Counted from the first letter of the stretch, positions 7,204 through 14,897 are shown. The stretch is DNA of 16,660 nucleotides from Candidatus Krumholzibacteriia bacterium (GCA_030643455.1 DAOWLV010000018.1:1-16660); one strand, 5' to 3'. The notes: generated by a model not told the origin, from the letters alone. Numbers and translations are program-made.

Positions 7204-8139
7204 ATGGAGATTTCCGGACAGGGGTCGCTGGGCCTGCTGATCACCGATGCTGGTGATCGCGCCGGACAGGTGCGCCTCCGTCGGTCTCTCCAGGAGGTGG
7301 CCAAATCGTCATCCGGTCAGGATTCACCTGAACAGTCGGCCCTGAAGGAATCCGCCCGGGAATTCGAAGGGGTTTTTCTCAACACCCTCTTGAAGGCCAT
7401 GCGACAAACGGTTCCCACCAACGAACTCTTCAACGGCGGTGGCGCCACGAAATTCTACCGGCAGATGCACGATGCCGAAATCGCCAAGACCCTGGCCACC
7501 GGACATTCGGGCATGGGCATTGCCGACATGATCGTGCGGCAACTATCCCGTGAGTCCAGCGAGGATTCCCCGGAAACGCGATCCGGTGAGGCGGTTCAGG
7601 GTCCACCCGCGCCCAAGGCCCTGGCCCGCTATCGGGACGTGATTTCGCTGGCTCCTGATTCAATTGCCCGCAAAAGGTTGGCCCTTCTGGCCGCCCAGCA
7701 GGGATCGGCGGTGGCCGACACCCTGAAGAGGTTCGAACAGGAAATCGAGCGTGCCGCCCGGGAATCCGGTCTCGATCCCGCCCTCATCCTGTCGGTTGTG
7801 ATGGAGGAATCGGGCGGGGATCCTCACGCCGAGTCCGAAAAAGGCGCCATGGGCCTGATGCAGCTGATGCCCGATACCGCCAGGGAACTTGGTGTGGGGG
7901 ACCGGACCGACGCAGCTCAGAACCTGGACGGTGGAGCCCGTTACCTGGCTGACATGATGGAAAAATTCGAAGGGAAACTGGATGTTGCCCTGGCCGCCTA
8001 CAACGCCGGCCCCGGTACGGTGGACCGCCTGGGTGGCAAGGTTCCCGCATACCCGGAAACCCGGCGTTATGTGGATAGAGTCCTGAACAGGTACGAACAA
8101 CTGGGTGGTGGCACGCATCTGGCGTCCCCAACCCGGTAG
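7204..8139 (+). CDS. flgJ: FlgJ-type rod cap fused to an SLT-family lytic transglycosylase
   Basis: A 311-residue fusion. Residues about 45-115 are the rod-binding (FlgJ N) domain: AREFEGVFLNTLLKAMRQTVP, then FYRQMHDAEIAKTLA and GMGIADMIVRQL. After a linker (115-180), residues about 185-300 are a soluble lytic transglycosylase (GH23-like) domain. It has catalytic E202 in MEESGG, GAMGLMQLMPDTA (215-226) and LAAYNAGPGTV (263-273). The first half guides rod assembly; the second would cleave peptidoglycan with formation of 1,6-anhydromuramic ends to let the rod through. In beta/gammaproteobacteria the enzyme half is instead a GH73 glucosaminidase. No Sec signal is seen, which fits export through the flagellar apparatus. 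AAAGGAG at 7191-7197 supports the start. flgI lies 20 nt upstream. Confidence 0.93.
   Translation: MEISGQGSLGLLITDAGDRAGQVRLRRSLQEVAKSSSGQDSPEQSALKESAREFEGVFLNTLLKAMRQTVPTNELFNGGGATKFYRQMHDAEIAKTLATGHSGMGIADMIVRQLSRESSEDSPETRSGEAVQGPPAPKALARYRDVISLAPDSIARKRLALLAAQQGSAVADTLKRFEQEIERAARESGLDPALILSVVMEESGGDPHAESEKGAMGLMQLMPDTARELGVGDRTDAAQNLDGGARYLADMMEKFEGKLDVALAAYNAGPGTVDRLGGKVPAYPETRRYVDRVLNRYEQLGGGTHLASPTR
8109..8123 (+). promoter_or_regulatory. Possible sigma-54 promoter for the flgN-flgK-flgL part, inside the flgJ end
   Basis: TGGCAC-GCATC-TGGC matches TGGCAC-N5-TTGC with one mismatch. The -24 half is perfect and the GC of the -12 half is kept. It lies in the last codons of flgJ, so coding constraint could also explain it. 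Initiation would fall near 8134, about 46 nt before flgN, giving the hook-filament junction genes their own promoter. The 40-nt gap between flgJ and flgN is larger than most in this operon. Confidence 0.35.
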
Positions 8140-8179
8140 AACAAGGCAGTTGACTTAAATATCCCTAGGAGACGCGGAA

Positions 8180-8707
8180 ATGCAAAACGACGTCAAAAGG
8201 CTGAATAACGAGGATTGCCTCAACTTGGGAGCCGTTCTCGACATTGAAGGAACACATTACCGGCGACTGCTGCGGTTGGCCTGGCGTCAGAATTCTTACA
8301 TGCAACGACAAGATGTGGACCGTCTGGAATCCAATTCCAGGGAATGGGACCTCTACCTCCCCATGGCCAACGAAGCCAGGATTGCCCGTGAACGGTGTGT
8401 CGGTGAACTGGCCGCCAGGAACGGTCTGACCATTCCACCGGGAAGGGTGGAAGACCTTCTGGACTATACGGATCCCGAGACCAAAAGAACGGTGGCCGTG
8501 GCTCTGGGAGGAGTCCGTCGGGCTGCCGCGAAATTGGCCAGGCAGAACGAACTGAACCGCCTTCTGGCGGACTTCTGTCTCGATCTGGTCCATGAGGAAG
8601 CGGAGATTTTCACCAGTGCGGTGCTTGAAAACCCGGCTGGATGTTACGACGAAGGCGCCCGTAACCGAAGGCGCGGCCCCGGTGGCGTCATCGTGCGACA
8701 GGCCTGA
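8180..8707 (+). CDS. flgN: FlgN-like type III chaperone for FlgK/FlgL
   Basis: A 175-residue, mostly helical soluble protein with many charged residues and no membrane segment. It follows flgJ and precedes flgK by 11 nt, which is where flgN usually stands. It shows the pattern of a FlgN helical bundle: an N-terminal helix with RRLLRLAWRQNSYMQRQDVDRL, a central stretch ARERCVGELAARNG, and a C-terminal helix KLARQNELNRLLADFCLDLV. FlgN proteins bind FlgK and FlgL and deliver them to the export gate. Sequence conservation in this family is weak, so the name rests mainly on position, size and helix pattern. AGGAG at 8167-8171 supports the start. The last 25 residues are rich in Arg and Gly and look disordered. 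Confidence 0.65.
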   Translation: MQNDVKRLNNEDCLNLGAVLDIEGTHYRRLLRLAWRQNSYMQRQDVDRLESNSREWDLYLPMANEARIARERCVGELAARNGLTIPPGRVEDLLDYTDPETKRTVAVALGGVRRAAAKLARQNELNRLLADFCLDLVHEEAEIFTSAVLENPAGCYDEGARNRRRGPGGVIVRQA

Positions 8708-8718
8708 AAGGACTTCAC

Positions 8719-10089
8719 ATGTCCGGACTGAATGCGATCATGGACAACAGCTTGTCTGCCCTGCTGGCTGCTCAAACGGGATTGGCCACGAGTGGACACA
8801 ACATCGCCAATGCCCACACGCCGGGCTTCAACCGCCAGGACGTAATTTTCGGTACCAGACGGCCGGAGATCATGGCGTACGGGGCCATCGGGCGAGGTGT
8901 CCAGGTCATGGGCATCCGTCGTATACAGGATGAATTCCTGCTGGGCAATCTGAGGTCCCAGACCTCGCGTCTGCATTCCTACGCGGCAGTGGATACGGCA
9001 CTGTACGATATCGAAGGCATCCTCGGCTCCGTTGACAACGACCACCTGGGCGACGCCCTCAACAATTTCTTCGAAGCCTGGAACGACCTGGCCCAGCCGC
9101 CTTCCAACGAGAGCCTCAAACTCAATGTCGTGGCCAAGGCCAAAACCCTGGTCGCGGATTTCCAGGCCATCGACGAAGCCCTCAGGAGCCTGGAGTCGGA
9201 CCTGGAACTGAGGATCCAGGGGGAAACCGAGAACCTCAACCGGCTTCTCCGGGAAATCGGTGAGCTCAATCGCCAGGTCATGGCCGCGGAAACCAACGGA
9301 CATCCCGCCAACGACCTCCGTGACCAGAGGGACCTGAAGATCACCCAGCTATCTGAACTGGCCCAGATTTCGGTCCTGGAACGGGAAGACGGTTCCAAGG
9401 ACATCATCCTGGCAGGGCGCACCATGGTCGCCCGGGACAGGGTCACGCAGTTCGAGGGTATCTACCGGCCCGACGGCGACGGGTACACCTTTGCCGTGGT
9501 GACCGAAGGCAACCAGCAGGATGTGACGCTTTCTCCCGGAAAACTGGAAGGACTGCTGGCGGCCAGGGACATTCATGTCCGGGAAGTTCGGGAGCATTTG
9601 AACTCGGTGGCCATGCAGTTGATCACCGAAGTCAACGAGTTGCATACCCAGGGTCTGACCTCCGGCGGTCGGGGCGTGATGTTCTTCACGGGGGACAGCA
9701 TGCACACCATCGGTATCAACGAGGCCCTGCTCAACAATGAAAACCTGGTGGCCATCGGTCAGACCGGGACCGCGGCGGACAACGACATCGCCCTGGCCAT
9801 TGCCGATCTGGGTCGCAGCAGCTTGCACGGACCTGATCGGAAATCGGTCAGCGAATCCTACCGCTCGGCAATTACCGATGTGGCCGGCAGAAGCAGCAGT
9901 TATCAATTCATGGTGGAAAACCAGTTGAGCCTGGTGGCCTCCCTTTCGGCCCGGATGGCCAGTGTCAGCGGCGTGAGCCTGGACGAAGAGGGGGCCAACC
10001 TGGTGCGGTACCAGAACAGTTACAACGCCGCGGCCAAAGTCATCGCCACCGTGCAGGAAATGTACGACACCCTGCTGAATATCGTGTAA
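8719..10089 (+). CDS. flgK: Flagellar hook-filament junction protein FlgK (HAP1)
   Basis: A 456-residue FlgK. The N-terminus has the rod/hook family motif (SALLAAQTGLATSGHNIAN, then NAHTPGFNRQDV), then GAIGRGVQVMGIRRIQDEFL and LNNFFEAWNDLAQPPSN. The C-terminus (GVSLDEEGANLVRYQNSYNAAAKVIATVQEMYDTLLNIV) is diagnostic. FlgK is the first of two junction proteins between hook and filament and is exported by the flagellar apparatus. It is shorter than enterobacterial FlgK (about 550), with a reduced middle domain. AAAGGA at 8707-8712 precedes the ATG by 6 nt. The flgN stop is 11 nt upstream, which fits chaperone and client being made together. Confidence 0.96.
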   Translation: MSGLNAIMDNSLSALLAAQTGLATSGHNIANAHTPGFNRQDVIFGTRRPEIMAYGAIGRGVQVMGIRRIQDEFLLGNLRSQTSRLHSYAAVDTALYDIEGILGSVDNDHLGDALNNFFEAWNDLAQPPSNESLKLNVVAKAKTLVADFQAIDEALRSLESDLELRIQGETENLNRLLREIGELNRQVMAAETNGHPANDLRDQRDLKITQLSELAQISVLEREDGSKDIILAGRTMVARDRVTQFEGIYRPDGDGYTFAVVTEGNQQDVTLSPGKLEGLLAARDIHVREVREHLNSVAMQLITEVNELHTQGLTSGGRGVMFFTGDSMHTIGINEALLNNENLVAIGQTGTAADNDIALAIADLGRSSLHGPDRKSVSESYRSAITDVAGRSSSYQFMVENQLSLVASLSARMASVSGVSLDEEGANLVRYQNSYNAAAKVIATVQEMYDTLLNIV

Positions 10090-10103
10090 GGGATGGGGCA
10101 GTC

Positions 10104-11645
10104 ATGAGTATCCGCATTACCGACAGTTACCTCTCCGCGATTCTCGTCGGGGATCTCAATCGAAGTCTGACCAGCCTGCTGGAACAGCAGCGGATGGCCG
10201 GTAGCATGCAGCGGATCAATTCCTATGCGGATGATCCGCGAGCTGTCAGCACCATCCAGCGCTTGAACTCCCTGATCACCCGGAACAACAGCTATCTGGG
10301 CAATGTCAGTCGGAGCCGGACCCTGGTGGATGGAACCGATTTCGCCCTGCAGGATCTGAGTGAAATCCTGGGCGATATACGGGTCATTGCCCTGAGGGAA
10401 TCCTCCTCCCTGGCAAACCACGAGACCATGACCAATGCCGCCGAGGAAGTGGCAAGCTATTTGGGACGGATGCTCGAGGTGCTGAACACATCCATCGAAG
10501 GACACCACATCTTCGCCGGCCGACGCACCGACGCGGCTCCCTTCGTTCTGAACGCCGGATCCGTCAGCTACATCGGGGACAGTGGAGAGGTCAGGGGGCG
10601 TACAGGGCCCAACTCCACCATGCCCCTGAATATTTCGGGAGACGTCTTCATGGGCAGCCAGGCGGCGAGTCTGGGTGGGTCGGTCAATCTCGGGCCCGCC
10701 CTGCAGCCCACGACGCTGCTGGCTGATCTGAACCAGGGAGATGGCTGGCAAACCGGTAGCATCACCATCACCGCGGGAACTGCAACGCTATACACCATCG
10801 ACCTGTCGAATGCGGTCACGCTCGGGGACGTGATCAACCTGATCCAGACAGGCACAGGAGGCACTGTCACAGCTACCATTTCCCAGGACGGTACGGGTCT
10901 GGTACTGACCGCAAATGTTCCCCTGGCGGTAGGCGAGATCAAGGGTGGAAGCACGGCCCAGTCCCTCGGCATCAACGCCACCACCATCGGGGGCACCCTG
11001 AGGGGGGCCGATATCCGATCAGCTCCGGACAGGGACACCCTGCTGAGTGATATCCGTTCCCTGGCCGGTAACCTGCCCCTGGGATCGGTTGAAATCACCT
11101 GGGAAGGTGGGGTAGCGAACGTCGATCTCAGCTCGGCCCAGACCCTGGGCGATGTCATGGATCAAATCACAAGCGCCATTCCAGGCATGGAAATGTATCT
11201 CCAGGACGGGGTCTTGCAGGTGGTTGGACCCAGTTCGGCCACCTTCACCATCAGGGATGCCGATGGGACGGGGACGGCCACGGCCCTGGGGATAGACGGC
11301 GATGGAACTCCGGTGAGGTTGTTCGGGGTCATGGAGGACCTGCAAGCCTCGCTGTTGGCCGGCGACAAGGATGCCGTCCTGGGTGCTGTTACCGAACTTC
11401 TGGCTCTGAGCCGGACAGTGAATGGGTTGCTGGTCAAGAACGGTGGCCGCCAGAACGATCTGGACTGGGCCGAAAGAACACTGTTGCACCGGAACGAAAG
11501 GTTGCAAAGCAACCTGTCCCTGGAACGCGATGTCGATGTGGCCCGGGTGGCCGCGGACCTGAGCAGGGCCGAAGCCAGTTATCAGGCGAGTTTGTTGGTA
11601 ATGAGCAAGCTGTTTGAAAACAACTTGTTACAGTACCTGCGTTAA
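10104..11645 (+). CDS. flgL: Flagellar hook-filament junction protein FlgL (HAP3), with duplicated central domain
   Basis: A 513-residue flagellin-like junction protein, much longer than the usual roughly 300. N-terminal helices (1-145) have SMQRINSYADDPRAVSTIQRLNS and end in the FlgL-typical HHIFAGRRTDAAPF. C-terminal helices (about 405-513) end with ASYQASLLVMSKLFENNLLQYL. Between them lie two related segments of about 95-105 residues (203-305 and 312-405). They share TLLADLN/TLLSDIR, LSNAVTLGDVINLI/LSSAQTLGDVMDQI and SLGINA/ALGIDG. These resemble the 'IN motif' domains of flagellin, FlgL and FliD, and they probably project outward from the junction. The ribosome site is weak (GGATGGGG near 10091). 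flgK ends 14 nt upstream. Confidence 0.93.
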   Translation: MSIRITDSYLSAILVGDLNRSLTSLLEQQRMAGSMQRINSYADDPRAVSTIQRLNSLITRNNSYLGNVSRSRTLVDGTDFALQDLSEILGDIRVIALRESSSLANHETMTNAAEEVASYLGRMLEVLNTSIEGHHIFAGRRTDAAPFVLNAGSVSYIGDSGEVRGRTGPNSTMPLNISGDVFMGSQAASLGGSVNLGPALQPTTLLADLNQGDGWQTGSITITAGTATLYTIDLSNAVTLGDVINLIQTGTGGTVTATISQDGTGLVLTANVPLAVGEIKGGSTAQSLGINATTIGGTLRGADIRSAPDRDTLLSDIRSLAGNLPLGSVEITWEGGVANVDLSSAQTLGDVMDQITSAIPGMEMYLQDGVLQVVGPSSATFTIRDADGTGTATALGIDGDGTPVRLFGVMEDLQASLLAGDKDAVLGAVTELLALSRTVNGLLVKNGGRQNDLDWAERTLLHRNERLQSNLSLERDVDVARVAADLSRAEASYQASLLVMSKLFENNLLQYLR

Positions 11646-11657
11646 CATGTGAGGTGA

Positions 11658-11673
11658 ACCGGTGGGAGCCGGT
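11658..11673 (+). promoter_or_regulatory. Hairpin with GGA in the loop, in the fliW leader (possible CsrA site)
   Basis: ACCGG (11658-11662) and CCGGT (11669-11673) form a perfect 5-bp stem around the loop TGGGAG. A GGA in the loop of a short hairpin is the preferred target of CsrA. A second GGA lies in the fliW ribosome site AAGGAG (11684-11689), 16 nt from the first, a spacing that could suit dual binding by a CsrA dimer. This is inference only. Confidence 0.35.
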
Positions 11674-11695
11674 CCCGATCAACAAGGAGCTAACG

Positions 11696-12289
11696 ATGCC
11701 TAAGACCCAGACCGTACGCTTCGGAGAACTTGTCTACCGCGACGAGGACGTCGTACATCTGCCCGAAGGGCTGGTAGGAATGCCCGATCTCCGGAATTGG
11801 CTGGTCCTCGAAATGGGCGATGACCTCCCTTTGAAGTGGTTCCAGTCCCTGGACAGGGAAGATTTCGGTTTTCCTGTGGGCCAGGCGGACTTTTTCACCG
11901 ACACCTACGATATTTCCCTTCCTTCAGCCTCGGAACCGATCCTCAAGGGTCAGCAGGGCGATTGGCTGGTGGTCCTCATCATCACCACGGTTCACCCGGG
12001 CGGAACCCTGATAACCGGTAACTTGTTGGCGCCCTTGGTAGTTAACGTTGATACCCGCCAAGGTGTCCAGCTTGTCCTGAGTGACCCGGATTTGAGTGTG
12101 CGGCAGGAAATGAATTACTTGAAATTTGGGCTTGCCGTAGATGGCCAGTCATTGGAGAATGGGGACCTGACCGAAGATGGTAAGGCACTCGTGGAAGCTC
12201 TTTCTCAGGAAGTGCTTGATTCTTCATCCGATATCGGTCAGTCTGAGGTCCGACCCGAGGTGGAAACGCCCGAGCCCGCCGGGGTCTAG
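11696..12289 (+). CDS. fliW: Flagellar assembly factor FliW (CsrA antagonist)
   Basis: A 197-residue FliW. Typical features are VRFGELVYRDEDVVHLPEGLVGMPDLRNWLVLE near the N-terminus, PLKWFQSLDREDFGFPV, and GNLLAPLVVNVDTRQGVQLVLSD. FliW binds both flagellin and CsrA. When flagellin is exported, FliW is freed, sequesters CsrA and so allows flagellin translation (shown in Bacillus subtilis). The start is set by AAGGAG at 11684-11689; an in-frame ATG at 11654 has no such site. The C-terminal 45 or so residues (after about 150) are acidic and look disordered, an extension beyond the usual roughly 150. csrA follows at 53 nt, the common arrangement. Confidence 0.95.
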   Translation: MPKTQTVRFGELVYRDEDVVHLPEGLVGMPDLRNWLVLEMGDDLPLKWFQSLDREDFGFPVGQADFFTDTYDISLPSASEPILKGQQGDWLVVLIITTVHPGGTLITGNLLAPLVVNVDTRQGVQLVLSDPDLSVRQEMNYLKFGLAVDGQSLENGDLTEDGKALVEALSQEVLDSSSDIGQSEVRPEVETPEPAGV

Positions 12290-12324
12290 CCCCGACCCGG
12301 TATGCGCCGTGCTGCATTCCGGAG

Positions 12325-12338
12325 ACAGGACAGGGAGG
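12325..12338 (+). promoter_or_regulatory. Possible CsrA autoregulation site in the csrA leader
   Basis: ACAGGA (12325-12330) overlaps ACAGGGAGG (12330-12338). ACARGGA is the core of the CsrA binding consensus. The second copy includes the csrA ribosome binding site (GGGAGG), so bound CsrA would block its own translation, as known for E. coli csrA. Whether the sites lie in hairpin loops is not clear from inspection. Confidence 0.4.
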
Positions 12339-12342
12339 TCCC

Positions 12343-12618
12343 GTGCTCATACTCAGCCGAAAGCGCAACGAGAAGATCATGATCGGAGACGACATCTCCA
12401 TCATGATCGTCGACATACGTGGTGACCAGGTCCAGATCGGAATCGATGCTCCCCGCTCCATTCCCGTTCACAGACACGAGATATATGAGGAAATCAAGAG
12501 TTCAATGCTGGACGCCGCAGAATCCGAAAAGGTGAACCTGGACGGGATCCGCAAGAAGATCAAGGATGGGGAGAGTGACGACGGCAAGACCAAGGACCGG
12601 GGAGAGGGTAGCGGTTGA
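12343..12618 (+). CDS. csrA: Carbon storage / translational regulator CsrA
   Basis: A 91-residue CsrA beginning at GTG (12343). It has the full core: MLILSRKRNEKIMIG, a central IMIVDIRGDQVQIGI, and the RNA-binding SIPVHRHEIYEEI with V42 and R44, the residues that with L4 and R6 contact the GGA. CsrA binds GGA motifs in mRNA leaders and blocks translation. It is longer than the 61-residue E. coli protein, with a charged C-terminal tail (about 52-91). In bacteria with FliW, the CsrA C-terminal extension is where FliW acts, which fits the neighbouring fliW. GGGAGG (12333-12338) is 4 nt from the start. It is the last gene of the plus-strand flg operon. Confidence 0.97.
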   Translation: MLILSRKRNEKIMIGDDISIMIVDIRGDQVQIGIDAPRSIPVHRHEIYEEIKSSMLDAAESEKVNLDGIRKKIKDGESDDGKTKDRGEGSG

Positions 12619-12626
12619 AGACCGCT
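12610..12626. terminator. Weak bidirectional hairpin between csrA and the convergent fliT-like gene
   Basis: AGCGGT (12610-12615) and ACCGCT (12621-12626) form a perfect 6-bp stem around TGAAG. The csrA stop codon lies in the hairpin. No T run follows on either strand, so it is at most a weak terminator or a transcript-end stabiliser. It is the only hairpin I see in the 32-nt gap between the converging genes. Confidence 0.3.
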
Positions 12627-12650
12627 GAGCCTGCCTCCATATTCGTTTGA

Positions 12651-12995
12651 TTATACTTTTCGGTCCAGACATGCCTGCAGAGGATCTCCGCCCACCGGAT
12701 GTATTGCTTTACCCGGCAGCCCCAACTGCTCCCTGAATTCCACCGCAACCATCTCCAGAAATTCCTTCGACCGTTCCCGCAAGTGCACATCGGCCCTGTG
12801 CAGATCCAACATCGAGACCCGGCAGCTTTCGCGGTCCAGCTCCGAAGCCGCCCGGTGGGCCGATTCGAAATCCATCATGGCTTGACCTCGACGCTCCAGA
12901 AGATCTCGACACATCTGTGGATCCTCGTTTTCAAGGGCTGTATGCAACTGCTGGGTCAAGTCACGGGCAAGGTCTGTGGTTCGCAATAGTTCCAT
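12651..12995 (-). CDS. FliT-like small flagellar chaperone (weakly supported)
   Basis: A 114-residue, mostly helical, charged protein starting at the ATG at 12995. The fliS stop (TGA) is separated from this ATG by a single base, so the two are translationally coupled. An open frame extends upstream into fliS, but only in an overlapping frame. It has the size and position of FliT, the chaperone of the cap protein FliD: fliD-fliS-fliT is a common order. Helices with ALENEDPQMCRDLLERRGQAMMDFE resemble the FliT pattern. FliT is poorly conserved, so the name is inference from context. It could also be an unrelated small flagellar protein. Confidence 0.55.
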   Translation of the reverse strand: MELLRTTDLARDLTQQLHTALENEDPQMCRDLLERRGQAMMDFESAHRAASELDRESCRVSMLDLHRADVHLRERSKEFLEMVAVEFREQLGLPGKAIHPVGGDPLQACLDRKV

Positions 12996-12996
12996 G

Positions 12997-13476
12997 TCAG
13001 GCCGATACCGAAAACAGGGATGATTGTTGGTTTTTCCGTTCCGGGTCCTCATCCGTTCCGGAATCGGAAGCCGGATCCGAATCCCGGGTGGAAGGATTGC
13101 AGGCAGCCTTGTCTGCGGTTCCGGGGGGAATCTGGCGCCAGGCATCCAGCAGGGGAGACAGTACAGTCAGGCAATTGTCGATGTGCCGAGGGTCCTGATC
13201 CGCCAGGACCGCCAGATGTTCCACGAACAGGAAATCGTAAAGGGCTTCCAGGTTACGGGAGATTTCGCCACCGATGGAATGGTCGAGGGCGGTGTGCAAT
13301 TCGGTGATAATCTGCTGGGAGTGGGTGATTCGGTCGGCCATGCGGATCCGGTCGCCACCCGCGATGGCCAGGCGTGCCTCCAGCAGGTCATTGGCCATCT
13401 TCTCGTACAAAAGCACCAGTAGCTTTTCGCGGGATATCGATTTGATATCCGCCTCGATGTACCGCTGGACTCCCAT
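12997..13476 (-). CDS. fliS: Flagellar secretion chaperone FliS
   Basis: A 159-residue FliS. It carries the N-terminal YIEADIKSISREKLLVLLYEKMANDLLEARLAI and the central SQQIITELHTALDHSIGGEISRNLEALYDFL. FliS binds the C-terminus of flagellin in the cytoplasm and prevents early polymerisation. It can also contact FliW in some bacteria. AAAGG lies just upstream of the ATG on the minus strand, with AGGA before it. The last 35 or so residues (after the DAWRQI helix) are polar and acidic and exceed the usual roughly 125-residue length. fliD ends about 46 nt upstream. Confidence 0.95.
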   Translation of the reverse strand: MGVQRYIEADIKSISREKLLVLLYEKMANDLLEARLAIAGGDRIRMADRITHSQQIITELHTALDHSIGGEISRNLEALYDFLFVEHLAVLADQDPRHIDNCLTVLSPLLDAWRQIPPGTADKAACNPSTRDSDPASDSGTDEDPERKNQQSSLFSVSA

Positions 13477-13522
13477 GTCACCTTTCCTGCTGAAGAGACC
13501 CTTGGCCGCAGTCGGCAGTCCT

Positions 13523-14842
13523 CTAGAGGTAGAGACTGCTCAGGTAGCTTCCCTGGGCCTGCAATTGTGCGACCATACGCTCCATGGCCCTGAAGCGGGT
13601 CTCGAGGTTCATGCGGTATGATTCGATGCTTCGTTCATATCGTTCGATGGTCTGATCCGTTGTGCGAATCTTGCTGTCCAGGGAATCGCTCGAGATCTTG
13701 AACAGGCCGGACACGCTGTCGGTCATGTCGTTGATGGCTGCATTGATGAGATATCCCTTGCCGAGGTTCCCTTCCCTCTCGATGAAAAGGTCACGCACGC
13801 CGCTGAAATCAGCCTGGAGGGCTGCCCGGAACTTGTCTGCATTCCAGACCAGCTGCCGGTCTTCACCTGTGCTGATACCCACCTCGAACAGCATTGTCAG
13901 AGAGCCAAGCCCACCTTCCAGGGGCGAGTTGAAGATGTTTTCCATTCGGTTGGCCACCGAACGCAGGGTCGGATGCCCGTGAAGGTCACCCTCGGGCCCC
14001 GCTTGCTCCTGGATGAAGCTGAACAGGTCGTTGTAGGCGTCCACCAGGGCCTTGACCGATTCTTCGACCTCTGTGGCGTCCATTTCCACCTGGATTCTGA
14101 CGGTGGTGTCCGGATCGGCCTGGAGGAGGTTCAGGGTCAAGCCACTGATCACATTGTCCGGATGGTTGCTACCCGCGGTGACGGCGAGGCCATCGACAGT
14201 GAGATGGGCGTCAGTGGCCGCCTGGGTATTTGTCAGGATGGGAGCCAGTCCGCCGGACAAACCCGAGGTGTTAACGGTGAAATCACCTGCGACACCTTCG
14301 TTTTCCGCGGTCAGAACCAGGTAGTAGGAATCCCCTCCCGATCCGTCGTTGATCAAAGAGGCGCTCACCCCGTCGATGCTGTTGTTGATGAGATCCTTGA
14401 ACTCCGCCAGGGTCGTGCCGGCATCCACCGTCAGGGGAGTTGTCCCGCTCCCGACATTGAACCAGACGGTGCCCTGGCCGATCAAAGCGTCCCCGGAAGA
14501 GTATCCCTGGGAAATGTCCTTGCGTGCAGTGGCCAGGCTTTGCACGACGATATCGTAGGTCCCAGGCGCAGCAGTAGCTCCCGCCGTTGCCGTCAGAATA
14601 CCATCATGGGATGAGGAAGCGCCAAAGGCGTTGAATTCCCTGAGCGTGTCCAGCCGGGAACCAGCGTCCTGGAGTGCCAGTAATTTGGATTTGAGAGTGG
14701 ACAGGGCGGCAAGCTGGTTCTGGAAATTCAGCAGGCGATTTTCCAGCCGGTATACAGGACGCCTCCTGAGTTCCACCAATTGGGCGACAATGCTGGCGGT
14801 ATCCAGCCCGGTGGCCAGGCCGGTGAATGAGACCAAGCTCAT
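13523..14842 (-). CDS. fliD: Flagellar filament cap protein FliD
   Basis: A 439-residue FliD. The N-terminal domain starts SLVSFTGLATGLDTASIVAQL, then LVELRRRPVYRLENRL and a coiled-coil-prone stretch. The middle has an IN-motif-like segment (TTLAEFKDLINNSIDGVSASLIND). The C-terminal domain has VRDLFIEREGNLGKGYLINAAIND and ends with a helix of MNLETRFRAMERMVAQLQAQGSYLSSLYL. FliD caps the filament tip and folds incoming flagellin. The ATG at 14842 is preferred: GGAG lies 6 nt before it. An in-frame TTG at 14854 is less likely because the GGAG would fall inside the gene. Confidence 0.96.
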   Translation of the reverse strand: MSLVSFTGLATGLDTASIVAQLVELRRRPVYRLENRLLNFQNQLAALSTLKSKLLALQDAGSRLDTLREFNAFGASSSHDGILTATAGATAAPGTYDIVVQSLATARKDISQGYSSGDALIGQGTVWFNVGSGTTPLTVDAGTTLAEFKDLINNSIDGVSASLINDGSGGDSYYLVLTAENEGVAGDFTVNTSGLSGGLAPILTNTQAATDAHLTVDGLAVTAGSNHPDNVISGLTLNLLQADPDTTVRIQVEMDATEVEESVKALVDAYNDLFSFIQEQAGPEGDLHGHPTLRSVANRMENIFNSPLEGGLGSLTMLFEVGISTGEDRQLVWNADKFRAALQADFSGVRDLFIEREGNLGKGYLINAAINDMTDSVSGLFKISSDSLDSKIRTTDQTIERYERSIESYRMNLETRFRAMERMVAQLQAQGSYLSSLYL

Positions 14843-14897
14843 GATGTACTCCAATGGTTCCGTCCAACCTTTAACAACCTGCGGGATGCAGTTTCAA

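Noticed and set aside
13973..14614. 213-codon open frame on the plus strand inside fliD
   Set aside because: It is a shadow of fliD with no family features and no matching ribosome site.
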